A DNA stretch of 64,000 nt from Lutibacillus sp052034115 (GCA_052034115.1 JBPOIZ010000030.1:1-64000); one strand, 5' to 3'; shown: positions 51,235 through 61,034, counted from the first letter of the stretch. Numbers and translations: made by a program. The notes: generated from the letters alone by a model not told the origin.

Positions 51235-51585
51235 TCAGCTGAAGCTGTCCCCGCAGGCGCACGAATGTGCCGCGTTCGGGTTGTCGATCGTGAAGCCCTG
51301 CTTCTCGATGCTGTCGGCGAAGTCGATGGTGGCGCCCTCGAGGTAAGGGGCGCTCATCCGGTCGACGACGACCTCGACGCCGCCGAAGTCGCGCACGGCG
51401 TCACCGTCGAGGGTGCGCTCGTCGAAGTAGAGCTGGTAGACCAAACCCGAACAGCCACCGGGCTGGACCCCGATCCGCAGCCGCAGGTCGTCGCGCCCCT
51501 CCTGCTCGAGCAGGCTCTTGACCTTGGTCGCGGCGACGTCGGTCAGCACCACGCCGTGAGTGGTCGTCTCGTTCTGGGTCGTCAT
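51235..51585 (-). CDS. erpA: Iron-sulfur cluster insertion protein (HesB/ErpA type)
   Basis: 116 residues. A-type carrier with Cys in QPGGCSGLVY and the pair in HSCACGDSFS at the C-terminus. It hands Fe-S clusters to target enzymes, such as the Rieske protein encoded nearby. Rv2204c holds the same place. It lies 22 bp upstream of the PfkB gene on the same strand. Confidence 0.92.
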   Translation of the reverse strand: MTTQNETTTHGVVLTDVAATKVKSLLEQEGRDDLRLRIGVQPGGCSGLVYQLYFDERTLDGDAVRDFGGVEVVVDRMSAPYLEGATIDFADSIEKQGFTIDNPNAAHSCACGDSFS

Positions 51586-51700
51586 GTCCGGTCCTTGTGC
51601 TTCGTGGCGGTGTGGTCATTGCGTCCAGCGACGGCAGTGCCTCGATTGTTCCCGACCTGCCCTGGCCTATGAAGGTCTACCTTACCTCGGGGCCTGGTCG

Positions 51701-52870
51701 CTACCGGTAGGGCGACCAGGTGCGCGCCACCCGGGCAGCCCGCTCCGCCAGCGCGCCACCGGGATCGGCCAGGCTCGACACGACCCGCTCGGGTGCGTCG
51801 GCCACCGGATAGACCCCGCTCAGCCCGATGCCCATCGACTCGCGGCGGCCGACGGTCGCCTGGCCGACGACCGCCACCGCGGGCACGCCGGCCATCAGAG
51901 CCCGGGCTGCGACACCGGACACGACCTTGGCCTGCAGCGAGGACCAGTCGAAACATCCCTCGCCGGTGACCACCAGATCGGCGCCCTCAAGTGCCCCGTC
52001 CAGCCCGACGGCGTCCGCGACGACGTCGAATCCGCGTCGGCGCCGAGCCCCCAGCAGATAGAGGGCGAAGCCGACCCCGCCGGCGGCACCGGCGCCCGCG
52101 GCCGTGTCGGCGCGCACCTCGGTGCCGGTCAACAGGTCGACCGGACCGGGCACCACACGGCGGACCCGTTCGGCGAAGTGGCCCAGGCTGCTCTCCAGCA
52201 GCGCCTCGCGGTCTGGGTCGGCACCGAGCGCAACGGCGTGCGTGGCCGTCGTGCCCTGCAGGCCGAGGAGGGGCAGGTCGTCCTCGGTCGCCATCGCCAG
52301 CCGGACGTGGCTGCGAAACCGTTCCACGACAGGGACCAGCCCGGCGAGGTCGCCGAGTCCCACCGCCGACAGCGCCAACCCGCCCCGGCCGAGGACCTCG
52401 AGCTCACCAGCGCCGAGCGCGGCGAGCAGTCCGGCGCCGGCGTCCAGCGCGACGCTGCGGCCCAGCCCGACGACGATCTCGCGCGCACCTTCATCGAGCG
52501 CCGCGGCCACCAGGTCACCGACGCCGAGGGTGGTGGTCGTCGTCGGATCCCCGGGCTCCGGGCCCACCAGATCCGGTCCGCACGCCGCGGCGGCCTCGAC
52601 ATACGCCGTGCCGAAGGGATCGCACACCAGCACGGCCGGGGTCGGCCGGGACCAGGGATCGCGCACGACGATCGGCACGGTCCGCGCCCCGCTCACCCCG
52701 GAGGACAGGACGTCGGCGAAGCCGGTGCCGCCGTCGGACAGCGGGAGCAGGACGAGATCGTCATGGGGTGCCTCGCGCAGCCAACCGTCGGCCATCGCCT
52801 CGGCCGCCTGTCTGGCGGTCAGCGTGCCGGTGAAGGCATCGGGGGCAAGGACGACGCGCACGCAGGTCAT
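51701..52870 (-). CDS. glxK: Glycerate kinase (GlxK type I)
   Basis: 389 residues from an ATG at 52870. RVVLAPDAFTGTLTARQAAEAMADG is the type I glycerate kinase start, PLSDGGTGFADVL the second motif, and TTLGVGDLVAAALDEG with GLGRSVALDAGAGLLAALGA the third. VVTGEGCFDWSSLQAKVVSGVA is the C-terminal block. It phosphorylates glycerate to 2-phosphoglycerate. It corresponds to Rv2205c. GRS replaces the more common GGS/GGSAT at the substrate loop. Confidence 0.88.
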   Translation of the reverse strand: MTCVRVVLAPDAFTGTLTARQAAEAMADGWLREAPHDDLVLLPLSDGGTGFADVLSSGVSGARTVPIVVRDPWSRPTPAVLVCDPFGTAYVEAAAACGPDLVGPEPGDPTTTTTLGVGDLVAAALDEGAREIVVGLGRSVALDAGAGLLAALGAGELEVLGRGGLALSAVGLGDLAGLVPVVERFRSHVRLAMATEDDLPLLGLQGTTATHAVALGADPDREALLESSLGHFAERVRRVVPGPVDLLTGTEVRADTAAGAGAAGGVGFALYLLGARRRRGFDVVADAVGLDGALEGADLVVTGEGCFDWSSLQAKVVSGVAARALMAGVPAVAVVGQATVGRRESMGIGLSGVYPVADAPERVVSSLADPGGALAERAARVARTWSPYR

Positions 52871-52892
52871 GGTGCCAGAGCACCGACCTACC

Positions 52893-54416
52893 ATGATCCA
52901 GGTGAGCACGCCGTCGGTCCCCCACACCCGCACACTCATCGTCGGCGCCGGGTTCGCCGGGGTCGCGATGGCCATCCGGCTGCGTCAGGGCGGGGATGAC
53001 AACTGGCAGGTCATCGAGCGCGGCACCGCACTGGGCGGCACCTGGCGCGACAACGCCTACCCGGGCGCCGCCTGCGATGTGCAGTCGGTGCTGTACTCGT
53101 ACTCCTTCGCCCAGGCCGCGCGGTGGTCTCGACGCTATGCACCACAACACGAGATCGAGGCCTATCTGGCGCAGGTGGCCTCCGAGCATGGCATCGCGTC
53201 GCGGGTCGAGTGTGGGGTCGCCCTCGAGCAGGCCCAGTGGGATGGGGCGGCAGGAGTCTGGCGCGTGCGGACCAGCACGGGGCACCGGACGGCGTCGGTG
53301 CTGGTGCTCGCCGGCGGTGCGCTGGCCGATCCCAAGCTGCCCGACCTGCCCGGCCTGGAGACCTTCGCCGGCCCGGTGGTCCACACCGCCGGATGGGGTC
53401 CGCAGGCCGGCTCGGCCGTGGCCGGTCGCCGCGTCGGCGTCATCGGCACCGGGGCATCGGCGATCCAGGTGGTGCCTGCCATCGCCGGTCACGCGGCATC
53501 CGTGGACGTCTACCAGCGCTCGGCCCCATGGGTCCTCCCGCGCCGCGATCGGCCCGTCCCCCCGCCGGTGGCCCGTCTCGAAGCCCGCCTCCCGATGCTG
53601 CGATCGCTCCATCGCGGCGCGGTCCGGGTCTCCCGTGAGGCGATGTCGCCCCTGTTCACCCGACCTGGTCGATTCGCGGCCTTGGCGGAGCGCCGGGCAA
53701 CGGCGTTCCGACTGCGCGAGCTGCCGGACCCGGAGCTGGCCGAGGCGGCCCGGCCGTCATACCGGCTGGGCTGCAAACGGGTCCTCATCTCCGACGACTA
53801 CTACGCCGCCCTGCGTCGCCCCGACGTGCACCTGGTCACCGACCCCATCGTGCGGGTCGGTCCGGGCGCGGTGATCACGAGGGACGCCGAGGGCACCGAG
53901 CGCGAGCACACCGTCGACACGCTGATCTGCGCCACTGGCTTCCTGCCGATGCGCCCGCCGATCGCCGACCGGGTGGCCGACGCCTCGGGGCGCACCCTCG
54001 GCTCGTGGTGGGATGAGGTCGGGGTGCACGCCTACAAGGGGACAGCGGTGCCGGGCTTTCCCAACCTGTTCTTCCTGGTCGGGCCCAATACCGGCCTCGG
54101 GCACACCTCCATGCTGCTCGTCATCGAGGCGCAGGTCCGGTATGTCGGCGAAGCCATCGAGCACCTCCGCTCCCCCGGCCGTGGCCCCCTCGAGGTCACT
54201 GCCGAGGCGACCGAAACGTGGAATGCCGCCCTCCAGCGCCGCTTGGCGACGGCCATTTGGTCAACCGGTGGCTGTTCGAGCTGGTACCTCGACCGTCACG
54301 GTCGCAACGTGACCCTGTGGCCCGGCACGACCTGGTCGTTCGAACGGGCGGTCCGCCGGTTCGACCCCGCGGCCTACCGGGTGCTGGCCCCGAGCCGCGC
54401 CACGAGCAGGACCTGA
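52893..54416 (+). CDS. Baeyer-Villiger-type flavoprotein monooxygenase
   Basis: 507 residues from an ATG at 52893 (GTG 52902 is close). FAD motif IVGAGFAGVAMAIRL and NADPH motif VGVIGTGASAIQVV flank FAGPVVHTAGW, an exact BVMO fingerprint FxGxxxHxxxW. GTWRDNAYPGAACDVQS and CATGFLPMRPP are further family marks. It would insert O next to a carbonyl; substrate unknown. It is divergent from glycerate kinase by 22 bp, and its last 43 bases overlap the opposing M20 gene. Confidence 0.88.
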   Translation: MIQVSTPSVPHTRTLIVGAGFAGVAMAIRLRQGGDDNWQVIERGTALGGTWRDNAYPGAACDVQSVLYSYSFAQAARWSRRYAPQHEIEAYLAQVASEHGIASRVECGVALEQAQWDGAAGVWRVRTSTGHRTASVLVLAGGALADPKLPDLPGLETFAGPVVHTAGWGPQAGSAVAGRRVGVIGTGASAIQVVPAIAGHAASVDVYQRSAPWVLPRRDRPVPPPVARLEARLPMLRSLHRGAVRVSREAMSPLFTRPGRFAALAERRATAFRLRELPDPELAEAARPSYRLGCKRVLISDDYYAALRRPDVHLVTDPIVRVGPGAVITRDAEGTEREHTVDTLICATGFLPMRPPIADRVADASGRTLGSWWDEVGVHAYKGTAVPGFPNLFFLVGPNTGLGHTSMLLVIEAQVRYVGEAIEHLRSPGRGPLEVTAEATETWNAALQRRLATAIWSTGGCSSWYLDRHGRNVTLWPGTTWSFERAVRRFDPAAYRVLAPSRATSRT

Positions 54417-55738
54417 GCCAGGCAGGCCCGCTCGAACTCGCCGAGATGGAGCGACTCGTTCGCCCCGTGGGCCCGGGTGTCCGGGTCTTCCACGCCGGTG
54501 ACGAGGATGGCCGCTTGGGGAAACCGCTCGGCGAAGGCGGCGATGAACGGGATCGAGCCACCGACCCCGATGTCGACCGGCTCGGTCCCCCACGCCTCCC
54601 GGAACGCGGCACGGGCGTGGTCGTAGATCGGGCCGACCGCGTCAGCGGCGAACCCGCGCCCGTCGTCGTCCAGGGTGACCTCGACGTGGGCTCCCCACGG
54701 CGCGTGGTCGCGCAGATGCGCAGCGAGCGCCTGGTATGCCGCGGCGGGGTCCTCGTCGGGGGCGATGCGCATGGACACCTTCGCCCGCGCGCTCGGCAGC
54801 AGTGTGTTGGACGCCCGGTCGACAGCAGGGGCGTCGATGCCGATGACGGTCAACGAGGGCTTGGTCCAGAGCCGGTCGAGGAAGCTGCCGGTGCCCAGCG
54901 GCTGCACCCCGTCGAGCAGCCCCGACTCGGCCCGCAGGGTCGCCTCGTCATACGGGAGGTCGGCGGCTACGCCGGCCCGCAGACCGGCGACGGCGACGCT
55001 GCCGTCCTCGGTGTGCAAGGTCGCCAGGAGTCGGGCCAGCGCGGTGAGCGCATCCGGAACGGCGCCGCCGAACATCCCCGAGTGCACCGCGTGGTCGAGG
55101 GTGCGCACGGTGACCACGGCCCGCACGAGTCCGCGCAGCGTCGTCGTCAGGGACGGCACGCCGATCTTCCAGTTCTGCGAGTCGGCCAGGACGATGGCGT
55201 CGGCGGCCAGCCGGTCACCGTGCTGTTCCAGGATGGCCGGCAGCGATTCCGAGCCGATCTCCTCCTCCCCCTCGACGAAGACGGTCACCCCGACGGGCAG
55301 GCCGTCCCCGAAGGCGCGCAGGGTGGCCAGGTGGACCATGACGCCGGCCTTGTCGTCAGCGGCGCCGCGGCCGTAGAGCCGACCGTCCCGCTCGACGGGC
55401 TCGAACGGCGCGCTGTCCCAGTCGGCCTCGTCGCCAGGTGGCTGCACATCGTGGTGTGCATACAACGTCACCGTGGGGGCGCCTGCCGGACCGTTGCGAT
55501 GGCCGATGACTGCCGGCCGTCCGCCCGCGCGAACGATCTCGACCTGCAGGCCCTCGGCCCGGAGCAGGTCCGCGACAGCGGCGGCGCTGGCATCGACGTG
55601 AGACTGGTCGAAGGAGGCGAGCGAGACGCTGGGGATGCGGGTCAGACGCTCCAGATCCGCGCGTAGTTGCGGGCCGAGCTCCTCGACCCGCCGGCGCAGG
55701 GCCACGATCCGTTCCGGGGCAAGCACGTCAGCGGTCAC
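54374..55738 (-). CDS. M20-family dipeptidase
   Basis: 454 residues from a GTG at 55738. Metal ligands lie in LYAHHDVQPPGD, GRGAADDKAGV, VEGEEEIGSES (general base and ligand Glu) and the C-terminal HGANESLHLGEF. The domain between is the lid that mediates dimers. It cleaves dipeptides with two Zn ions. The stop lies within the coding end of the opposing monooxygenase (43-bp overlap). Upstream residues to 56104 are not family-like. Confidence 0.92.
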   Translation of the reverse strand: MTADVLAPERIVALRRRVEELGPQLRADLERLTRIPSVSLASFDQSHVDASAAAVADLLRAEGLQVEIVRAGGRPAVIGHRNGPAGAPTVTLYAHHDVQPPGDEADWDSAPFEPVERDGRLYGRGAADDKAGVMVHLATLRAFGDGLPVGVTVFVEGEEEIGSESLPAILEQHGDRLAADAIVLADSQNWKIGVPSLTTTLRGLVRAVVTVRTLDHAVHSGMFGGAVPDALTALARLLATLHTEDGSVAVAGLRAGVAADLPYDEATLRAESGLLDGVQPLGTGSFLDRLWTKPSLTVIGIDAPAVDRASNTLLPSARAKVSMRIAPDEDPAAAYQALAAHLRDHAPWGAHVEVTLDDDGRGFAADAVGPIYDHARAAFREAWGTEPVDIGVGGSIPFIAAFAERFPQAAILVTGVEDPDTRAHGANESLHLGEFERACLAQVLLVARLGASTR

Positions 55739-55882
55739 CCTGCAGACCCTAGCCGCTCGCGCTCCCGGAGGAGCCGCCGGCGCGGACCACGCCGGCCACA
55801 GCACGTGGGTGACCGGGCCGGCTGAGGCGCGGGACCGAGGCGGGCGGGCCAGGGCGGCCCTGCGTGCGGCTACAGTGGCCCC

Positions 55883-56467
55883 GTGTTCGGACGCCAGAAG
55901 ACAGACGCCGCATCTGCCCCCGAGGTCGCCGCGCGGCCGGGTGCGAAGAACCGCCCGACCCCCAAGCGGCGTGACCAGGAAGCCGCCCGGCGCCGCCCGC
56001 TTGTCGTCACCGATCGCAAGGCAGCCCGGGAGCAGGAGAAGGTGGCCCGGCGTGAGGCGCTGGCCCTGCAGCGACAGGCCATGGTCACCGGGGACGAGCG
56101 GCACATGCCGGCGCGGGACGCCGGCCCCGCACGGCGGTACATCCGCGACTACATCGACGCCCGACGCAGCATCGGCGAGTTCCTCATGCCGGCCATGCTC
56201 GTCCTGCTCGCGCTGAGCTTCGCGGTCAGTCTGAGCACGAACCCGGCGGTCTTCACGGTCGTGGCGCTGCTGACCTACGGTCTGATGATCGCCTCCCTGA
56301 TCGACGCCTTCCTGGTATGGCGCAGGATCAAGAAGCGGCTCGTGGAGAAGTTTGGCGCCGACCAGATCCCTCGCGGTGCCGGTATGTATGCCGGGATGCG
56401 GGTCCTGCAGATGCGACCGCTTCGGATGCCCAAACCCCAGGTGCAGCGGGGGCAGTTCCCGGCCTGA
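55883..56467 (+). CDS. DUF3043 family membrane protein
   Basis: 194 residues from a GTG at 55883. A basic N-terminus (RPTPKRRDQEAARRRPL) leads to YIRDYIDARRSIGEFLMP, the family signature, then two helices near 98-118 and 122-145 and a conserved GAGMYAGMRVLQMRPLRMPKP tail. Unknown role; Rv2206 occupies this site next to glycerate kinase. Confidence 0.85.
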   Translation: MFGRQKTDAASAPEVAARPGAKNRPTPKRRDQEAARRRPLVVTDRKAAREQEKVARREALALQRQAMVTGDERHMPARDAGPARRYIRDYIDARRSIGEFLMPAMLVLLALSFAVSLSTNPAVFTVVALLTYGLMIASLIDAFLVWRRIKKRLVEKFGADQIPRGAGMYAGMRVLQMRPLRMPKPQVQRGQFPA

Positions 56468-56512
56468 GGCCAGTCCCTCCCCCGTGGGCCGCCGACGCCG
56501 GCCAGGGCGGGG

Positions 56513-57871
56513 TCAGGGCGACCCGGAGACGGTGAACTCTCGGGTGACGGCATACGTCGCGAAGGTTAGGTGGTCCACCGACCCGCTCGGCGCCCGTCGC
56601 ACCAGGAGCAACTCGCCCCGCTCGCGCCCGTCCACGGCGCGGTAGCGGTCCAGACCCTCCGCGGCGAACCGGGTCAGCGTCGCGATGCCGTCCTGCGGCA
56701 GTACGGCACACAACTGGCCGTTATCGACGAAGAACTCCAACGGTGACCCTTCGGTCCACCACCGGCCCAGGATCTCGGTGAGCTCGGCCCGCGGCTCCTC
56801 CGGCGCCCATGCGCTCGGCGGTTCCGGCTCGGCGGTCAGCGTGTCCACCACCAGCTCACCAGCCAGCTCGACGCACGCGGCGACCGTCGAGGTGTTGGCG
56901 AAGACCACGGCCGCCACTCCGCTGCCCCGGTGGATCTGCAACCCAGTCAGGAAACCGGGCATCCCGCCGCCGTGCCCGACGAGCACGCGCTCGCCGTGCC
57001 GCTGCATCCCGAATCCCAGCCCGTAGGCGGCCCGCCAGGACTCCAGGTCGGTCATCACGACGGGCCGACACATCTGCTCCACCGTGGCCGGCGCAATGAT
57101 CGCCGGGTCCGGCGAAGCCACGAACGCGGCATACCGGCCGAGGTCCGCGACCGTGGACCACAGCCCACCCAGCGGGCCGAGCGCACCGAGATCCACCGTG
57201 CCCTCGCGCGCCACCGTGCGCGCAAAGGGATGCACGGCATACCCGTAGGCATGTCCTTCGGGCGGGGTGAGCCCCGTCCGGGTCATCCCGAGCGGACCGA
57301 GCAACCGGGTGTGCAGCACCGACTCGTAGCTCTGCCCAGTCACCCGCTCGATGACCTGACCGAGCAGGGCATAGGCGAGGTTGGAGTAGTGGAACTGGAA
57401 CGACGGCGGCAGGACGGCCTCGGTCCCGGACAGGTCCTCGAGCAACTGCTGCGCATCCGGCCCGACGAGGCTTTGCCAGATCTCCCCCAGAGGTTCGCGC
57501 TGCAACCCACTGTGGTGGGACAGCAGCTCGCGCAGCCTCAGCCCGTCGTGCGCCATATCACCGAGGTAGCGCCCGACCGGCGCGTCGAGGTCGACCAAGC
57601 CCTCGTCCCGGAGCATGAGCACCAGCAAGGCCGTGAACGTCTTGGTGACCGAACCGATGAGGTATGCCGTGTCGTCGGTGGGCGCGGTGGCCGCGACGTC
57701 GGCCTGCGCCACCCGGGCCGAGCCGACGTGATGGCTCCAGACAAGCGCACCGTCGCGGACCACTCCGGCACTGACGGCCGGCGAGCGCCAGTCGCGCTGC
57801 GCCTCGGCCACGCGGTGGCGCAGTCGCCGAGTCAGGTCGGTCACGTCCGACCCGGTGGTCGCGGCACTCAT
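56513..57871 (-). CDS. Serine hydrolase, class C beta-lactamase/DD-peptidase fold
   Basis: 452 residues. Catalytic S-x-x-K is GSVTKTFTA (about S74), the Tyr motif is HYSNLAYALLG, and HGGGMPGFLTG replaces the KTG box. No signal peptide is visible, so it is probably cytoplasmic and acts on esters or peptides. The last 110 residues form an extra lipocalin-like region. ATGA overlap couples it to the small gene upstream. Confidence 0.88.
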   Translation of the reverse strand: MSAATTGSDVTDLTRRLRHRVAEAQRDWRSPAVSAGVVRDGALVWSHHVGSARVAQADVAATAPTDDTAYLIGSVTKTFTALLVLMLRDEGLVDLDAPVGRYLGDMAHDGLRLRELLSHHSGLQREPLGEIWQSLVGPDAQQLLEDLSGTEAVLPPSFQFHYSNLAYALLGQVIERVTGQSYESVLHTRLLGPLGMTRTGLTPPEGHAYGYAVHPFARTVAREGTVDLGALGPLGGLWSTVADLGRYAAFVASPDPAIIAPATVEQMCRPVVMTDLESWRAAYGLGFGMQRHGERVLVGHGGGMPGFLTGLQIHRGSGVAAVVFANTSTVAACVELAGELVVDTLTAEPEPPSAWAPEEPRAELTEILGRWWTEGSPLEFFVDNGQLCAVLPQDGIATLTRFAAEGLDRYRAVDGRERGELLLVRRAPSGSVDHLTFATYAVTREFTVSGSP

Positions 57872-58080
57872 GCCGGTCGCAGGCTCATCGGTCCGTAGAC
57901 GACGGCGTCCTCCTCATACAGACACACGGCGTCGACGCCGGCCTCGGCCAGGTCCTGCCAGGACTGCCCCAGCCAGGTCTCGGCATCGGATTGCGTCGGG
58001 TATGCCGTGGCGGGAAGGGACGGCCCGCTCATGGAGGTGCCGGCTGCGTCGAGGTACTCCCACGTCCATGCCGAACTCAT
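57868..58080 (-). CDS. Small conserved hypothetical protein upstream of the hydrolase
   Basis: 70 residues from an ATG at 58080. WTWEYLDAAGTSM, SDAETWLGQSWQDLAEAGVDAVCLYEEDAVVYGPMSL resembles actinobacterial small proteins with an SPOR-like alpha/beta layout. No catalytic motif. Its stop overlaps the hydrolase start as ATGA. The first codon overlaps an unused rightward ATG (58079) of the cobS frame. Confidence 0.7.
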   Translation of the reverse strand: MSSAWTWEYLDAAGTSMSGPSLPATAYPTQSDAETWLGQSWQDLAEAGVDAVCLYEEDAVVYGPMSLRPA

Positions 58081-58129
58081 GGGCTCACCCTCTCACGCCC
58101 CACTGACCGACCTGGTTACGGTTCCTCCT

Positions 58130-58939
58130 GTGACGACCGCAGGCGGCACCTGGATCGACGGCTGGATCGACGCGTGGCGTCTGGCCTTCGGGACGCTGAC
58201 CCGGTTCCCGGTCGGGCCGCCGCGCACCGTCGACCGGCGCACTGCCGGCCGCGCCATCCTGTTGGCCCCCGTGACGGCGCTGCCCGTGGCCCTGGCCTGG
58301 TGGCTGCTCGGGCTGCTGGCCGGTCGAGGCCTCGACCTGGTGCTGGCGGTCGCGGCCATGGCCGTACTCGCGGCCTGGAGCCGCGCCCTCCACCTGGATG
58401 GCCTCGCAGACCTCGCCGACGGGCTGGCCGGCGCTTCGGAGCCCGCCCGGAGCCTGGCCGTCATGCACCGCGGCAACGTCGGCCCAGCCGGAGTCGTCGT
58501 CGTGGTCCTCGTCGTGCTGATCGATGTCGCCACGCTGCCCGTGCTCGCGACCGATCACGCAGGACGGTGGGCCGCCGTCACGGCACTGGTCATGAGCCGG
58601 CAGTCGCTGTCCTGGCTGTGCCGCTCCGGGGTGCCGGCCGCCCAGGAACGAGGGCTGGGAGCCGCGTTCGCCGAGTCGGTGCCGGCGCCGGCCGCCGGCC
58701 TCGGGGCCCTGCTGATCGTGGGTGCCGGAGTCGCGCTGGCGGCCACGTCGGGGATCGCCGGTGCCGTGGCCGTCCTGGCGGTAGCAGCGGCGTCGCTGGC
58801 CGGCGCGCATCGGGTCGCCGTCGTGGCCCGCCGCCGCCTCGGTGGAGTCACCGGAGACGTCATGGGTGCCGGCGTCGAGGTCGCCCTCTCCGCCGGCCTG
58901 GTCGCCGCTGCGCTGGTCGTCGTCATGACCCGCGGTTAA
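58130..58939 (+). CDS. cobS: Adenosylcobinamide-GDP ribazoletransferase
   Basis: 269 residues from a GTG at 58130; an ATG at 58079 is possible but overlaps the opposing gene. The family motifs ALHLDGLADLADGLAGA and LAVMHRGNVGPAGV near residues 85-125, and GGVTGDVMGAGVEV at the C-terminus are intact. About six membrane helices. It joins alpha-ribazole to adenosylcobinamide-GDP, the last step of B12 assembly. No cobU/cobT is in the window. Confidence 0.9.
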   Translation: MTTAGGTWIDGWIDAWRLAFGTLTRFPVGPPRTVDRRTAGRAILLAPVTALPVALAWWLLGLLAGRGLDLVLAVAAMAVLAAWSRALHLDGLADLADGLAGASEPARSLAVMHRGNVGPAGVVVVVLVVLIDVATLPVLATDHAGRWAAVTALVMSRQSLSWLCRSGVPAAQERGLGAAFAESVPAPAAGLGALLIVGAGVALAATSGIAGAVAVLAVAAASLAGAHRVAVVARRRLGGVTGDVMGAGVEVALSAGLVAAALVVVMTRG

Positions 58940-59100
58940 CGCGGCCGTAAGAGTCACCGGCACGGCGAGCACTATCGTGGGCCTCCGACGACGCAGCCAA
59001 GGCTCGTGGGGGGCCAGCTGGTTGCGGAGCACCTGACCGGACGCACCACCAGTGCGCCGAGCACCGTCAGTCCTGGGGATACAGAAGGGGAACACGTTTC

Positions 59101-60627
59101 GTGGCCGAGCTCAGGCTCAGCGACACGGACAGCGCGCAGATCGAGGTAGGGGCCCTCGTCGTGCCGTTGATCCGCACCGAACAGGGGCCGACGCTGCCGC
59201 GCGGGCACGGGCTGCCCCGTTCGGCACACACGCACCTGCGCGAGGCGATCCACACCCTGCGGTTGACCGGCGAGGTCGACGAGGTGACGCTCATCCCCGG
59301 GGTCCCGAGGCTGGTGTCCCCGCTGGTCGCCCTGGCCGGCATCGGCTCCCTCGGCGCCGGCCCTGGCCGCGCGGACGAGCGGATCCGCCGTGGGATCGGC
59401 GCGGCCGTGCGCCGCCTGGCCGGTTACGACCATGTCGCCGTCGTCCCACCTCGTCCCGAGCCGGATGACCTCCGGGCGGCCGCCGAAGGTGCCGCACTGG
59501 GCGCCTACTGCATGTCCGCCCGTCGGCGTCGCCCGGCCACCGAGTGGCCGGTCCAGCGCATCACCGTGCTGGGCGGGGCAGGCTCGCGGGAGCCGGCGGC
59601 GAGCGCAGCCGTGCGGCGCAGCGAGATCCTCGGTGGAGCGGTCGCCCTGTGCCGGGACCTGGTCAACGAGCCGGCGAACCTACTGACGCCGGAGCGATTC
59701 GCGGCAGCCATTCGGGCCGAGACCCACGGGACCGCGGTGCGCACGACCGTCCTGTCCGGCGCCGATCTCGCCAAAGGAGGGTATGGCGGCCTGACCGCCG
59801 TCGGAGCAGGCTCGATACACCCACCGGTTCTGGTCCAGATGAGCTATCGACCCGTCGACGCGACGCGCCATCTGGCGCTGGTGGGCAAGGGCATCACCTT
59901 CGACTCCGGCGGGCTGTGCCTCAAGCCCGCGGCGGGCATGCTCGGGATGAAGGCCGACATGGCCGGGGCCGCGGCCGTCGTGGGGGCCGTCCTGGCGGCC
60001 GCCACCTTGCAACTCCCTATCGCCGTCACCGGCTGGCTCGCCCTCGCCGAGAACCTGCCCGGCTCCAGCGCGGCGCGGCCGGGGGACGTCGTCACGATGC
60101 GCGGCGGCACGACGGTCGAGATCGTCAACACCGATGCGGAGGGCCGCCTCGTGCTGGCCGATGCCCTGGTCGATGCCGTGCAGGCCGCGCCCGACGCCGT
60201 CGTCGACATCGCCACCCTGACCGGCGCTCAGATCACCGCCCTGGGGCCGCGGATCGGTGCGGTGCTCGGCACCGACGAAGGGCTCGTAGCAGCGGTCCAG
60301 GCAGCGGCCGATCGCGCCGGTGAACCCGTGTGGCCCCTGCCCATTCCGGACGACGTCGACCGCTCGCTGCGCTCGTCGGTGGCAGACCTGGCGCACCGCG
60401 GACCGCTCCACGGCGGCATGCTCTACGCCGCCGGGTTCCTGTCCAGGTTCGTGCGCTCCGAGGACCGGGTCATCCCGTGGGCCCACCTCGACATCGCCGG
60501 GCCGGCAGTCAACGACGGCGCTCCCTACGGCTATACCCCTCGTGGTGGCACCGGGTATGGCGTGGGCACGCTGGTGAGCCTTGCCGAGGACCTGGCCGCC
60601 GTGCCGTCGCTGCACGGGCCGAACTGA
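59101..60627 (+). CDS. pepA: Leucyl aminopeptidase
   Basis: 508 residues from a GTG at 59101, with GAAGGGG upstream. M17 catalytic domain has GKGITFDSGGLCLKP and NTDAEGRLVLADAL with both Zn ligands and the catalytic Arg. KADMAGAAAVVGAV is also conserved. It removes N-terminal residues in the cytosol. Rv2213 (pepB) is the positional counterpart. A 161-bp space precedes it. Confidence 0.95.
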   Translation: MAELRLSDTDSAQIEVGALVVPLIRTEQGPTLPRGHGLPRSAHTHLREAIHTLRLTGEVDEVTLIPGVPRLVSPLVALAGIGSLGAGPGRADERIRRGIGAAVRRLAGYDHVAVVPPRPEPDDLRAAAEGAALGAYCMSARRRRPATEWPVQRITVLGGAGSREPAASAAVRRSEILGGAVALCRDLVNEPANLLTPERFAAAIRAETHGTAVRTTVLSGADLAKGGYGGLTAVGAGSIHPPVLVQMSYRPVDATRHLALVGKGITFDSGGLCLKPAAGMLGMKADMAGAAAVVGAVLAAATLQLPIAVTGWLALAENLPGSSAARPGDVVTMRGGTTVEIVNTDAEGRLVLADALVDAVQAAPDAVVDIATLTGAQITALGPRIGAVLGTDEGLVAAVQAAADRAGEPVWPLPIPDDVDRSLRSSVADLAHRGPLHGGMLYAAGFLSRFVRSEDRVIPWAHLDIAGPAVNDGAPYGYTPRGGTGYGVGTLVSLAEDLAAVPSLHGPN

Positions 60628-60635
60628 AGCTGCCC

Positions 60636-61034
60636 CTAGTCGTCGACGCGGTCGACGTCGATGTCGTCCGTGTCGGGGGACATGGCGTCGGCGGGCGCTG
60701 AGCCACCCCGTCGCTGCCGGTTGGTCCACTCCCGCATACGCGAGGGGTAGCCGGTGAGGTTGACGTCGTAGACGGGCACTTCCAGGTCACGAGACAACGA
60801 GAAGGCGTGATCGCGGGAGCCGACGGCCCGGCGCGTCCACTCTCCGTCGGCAGCGACGAGCACGACCGTGGTCGCGGTGACCGACGTCGCTGGCTCGACA
60901 TACGCCTCGACCCCGCGACGGGAGGCGATGAACGCGCGGAAGTGCGCGCGAACCGCCTTCAGATCGATGCCCATGCTCGGTCCGTCGGAGCGATCGTTGC
61001 GCTCACCGCCACGCACCTTGTCCCACCACGCCAC
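60636..61034 (-). CDS. Conserved hypothetical protein between pepA and lpd
   Basis: 132 residues from a GTG at 61034. The middle part (IDLKAVRAHFRAFIASRRGVEAYVEPAT, then VVLVAADGEWTRRAVGS and VPVYDVNLTGYPSRMREW) is a recognisable actinobacterial family with an alpha/beta fold. The C-terminus is acidic (DDIDVDRVDD). Role unknown. It is convergent with pepA by eight bases and divergent from lpd. Confidence 0.75.
   Translation of the reverse strand: MAWWDKVRGGERNDRSDGPSMGIDLKAVRAHFRAFIASRRGVEAYVEPATSVTATTVVLVAADGEWTRRAVGSRDHAFSLSRDLEVPVYDVNLTGYPSRMREWTNRQRRGGSAPADAMSPDTDDIDVDRVDD

Noticed and set aside
58079..58081. ATG as the cobS start
   Set aside because: It overlaps the start codon of the opposing small gene, and residues before the GTG at 58130 have no family similarity; not excluded.
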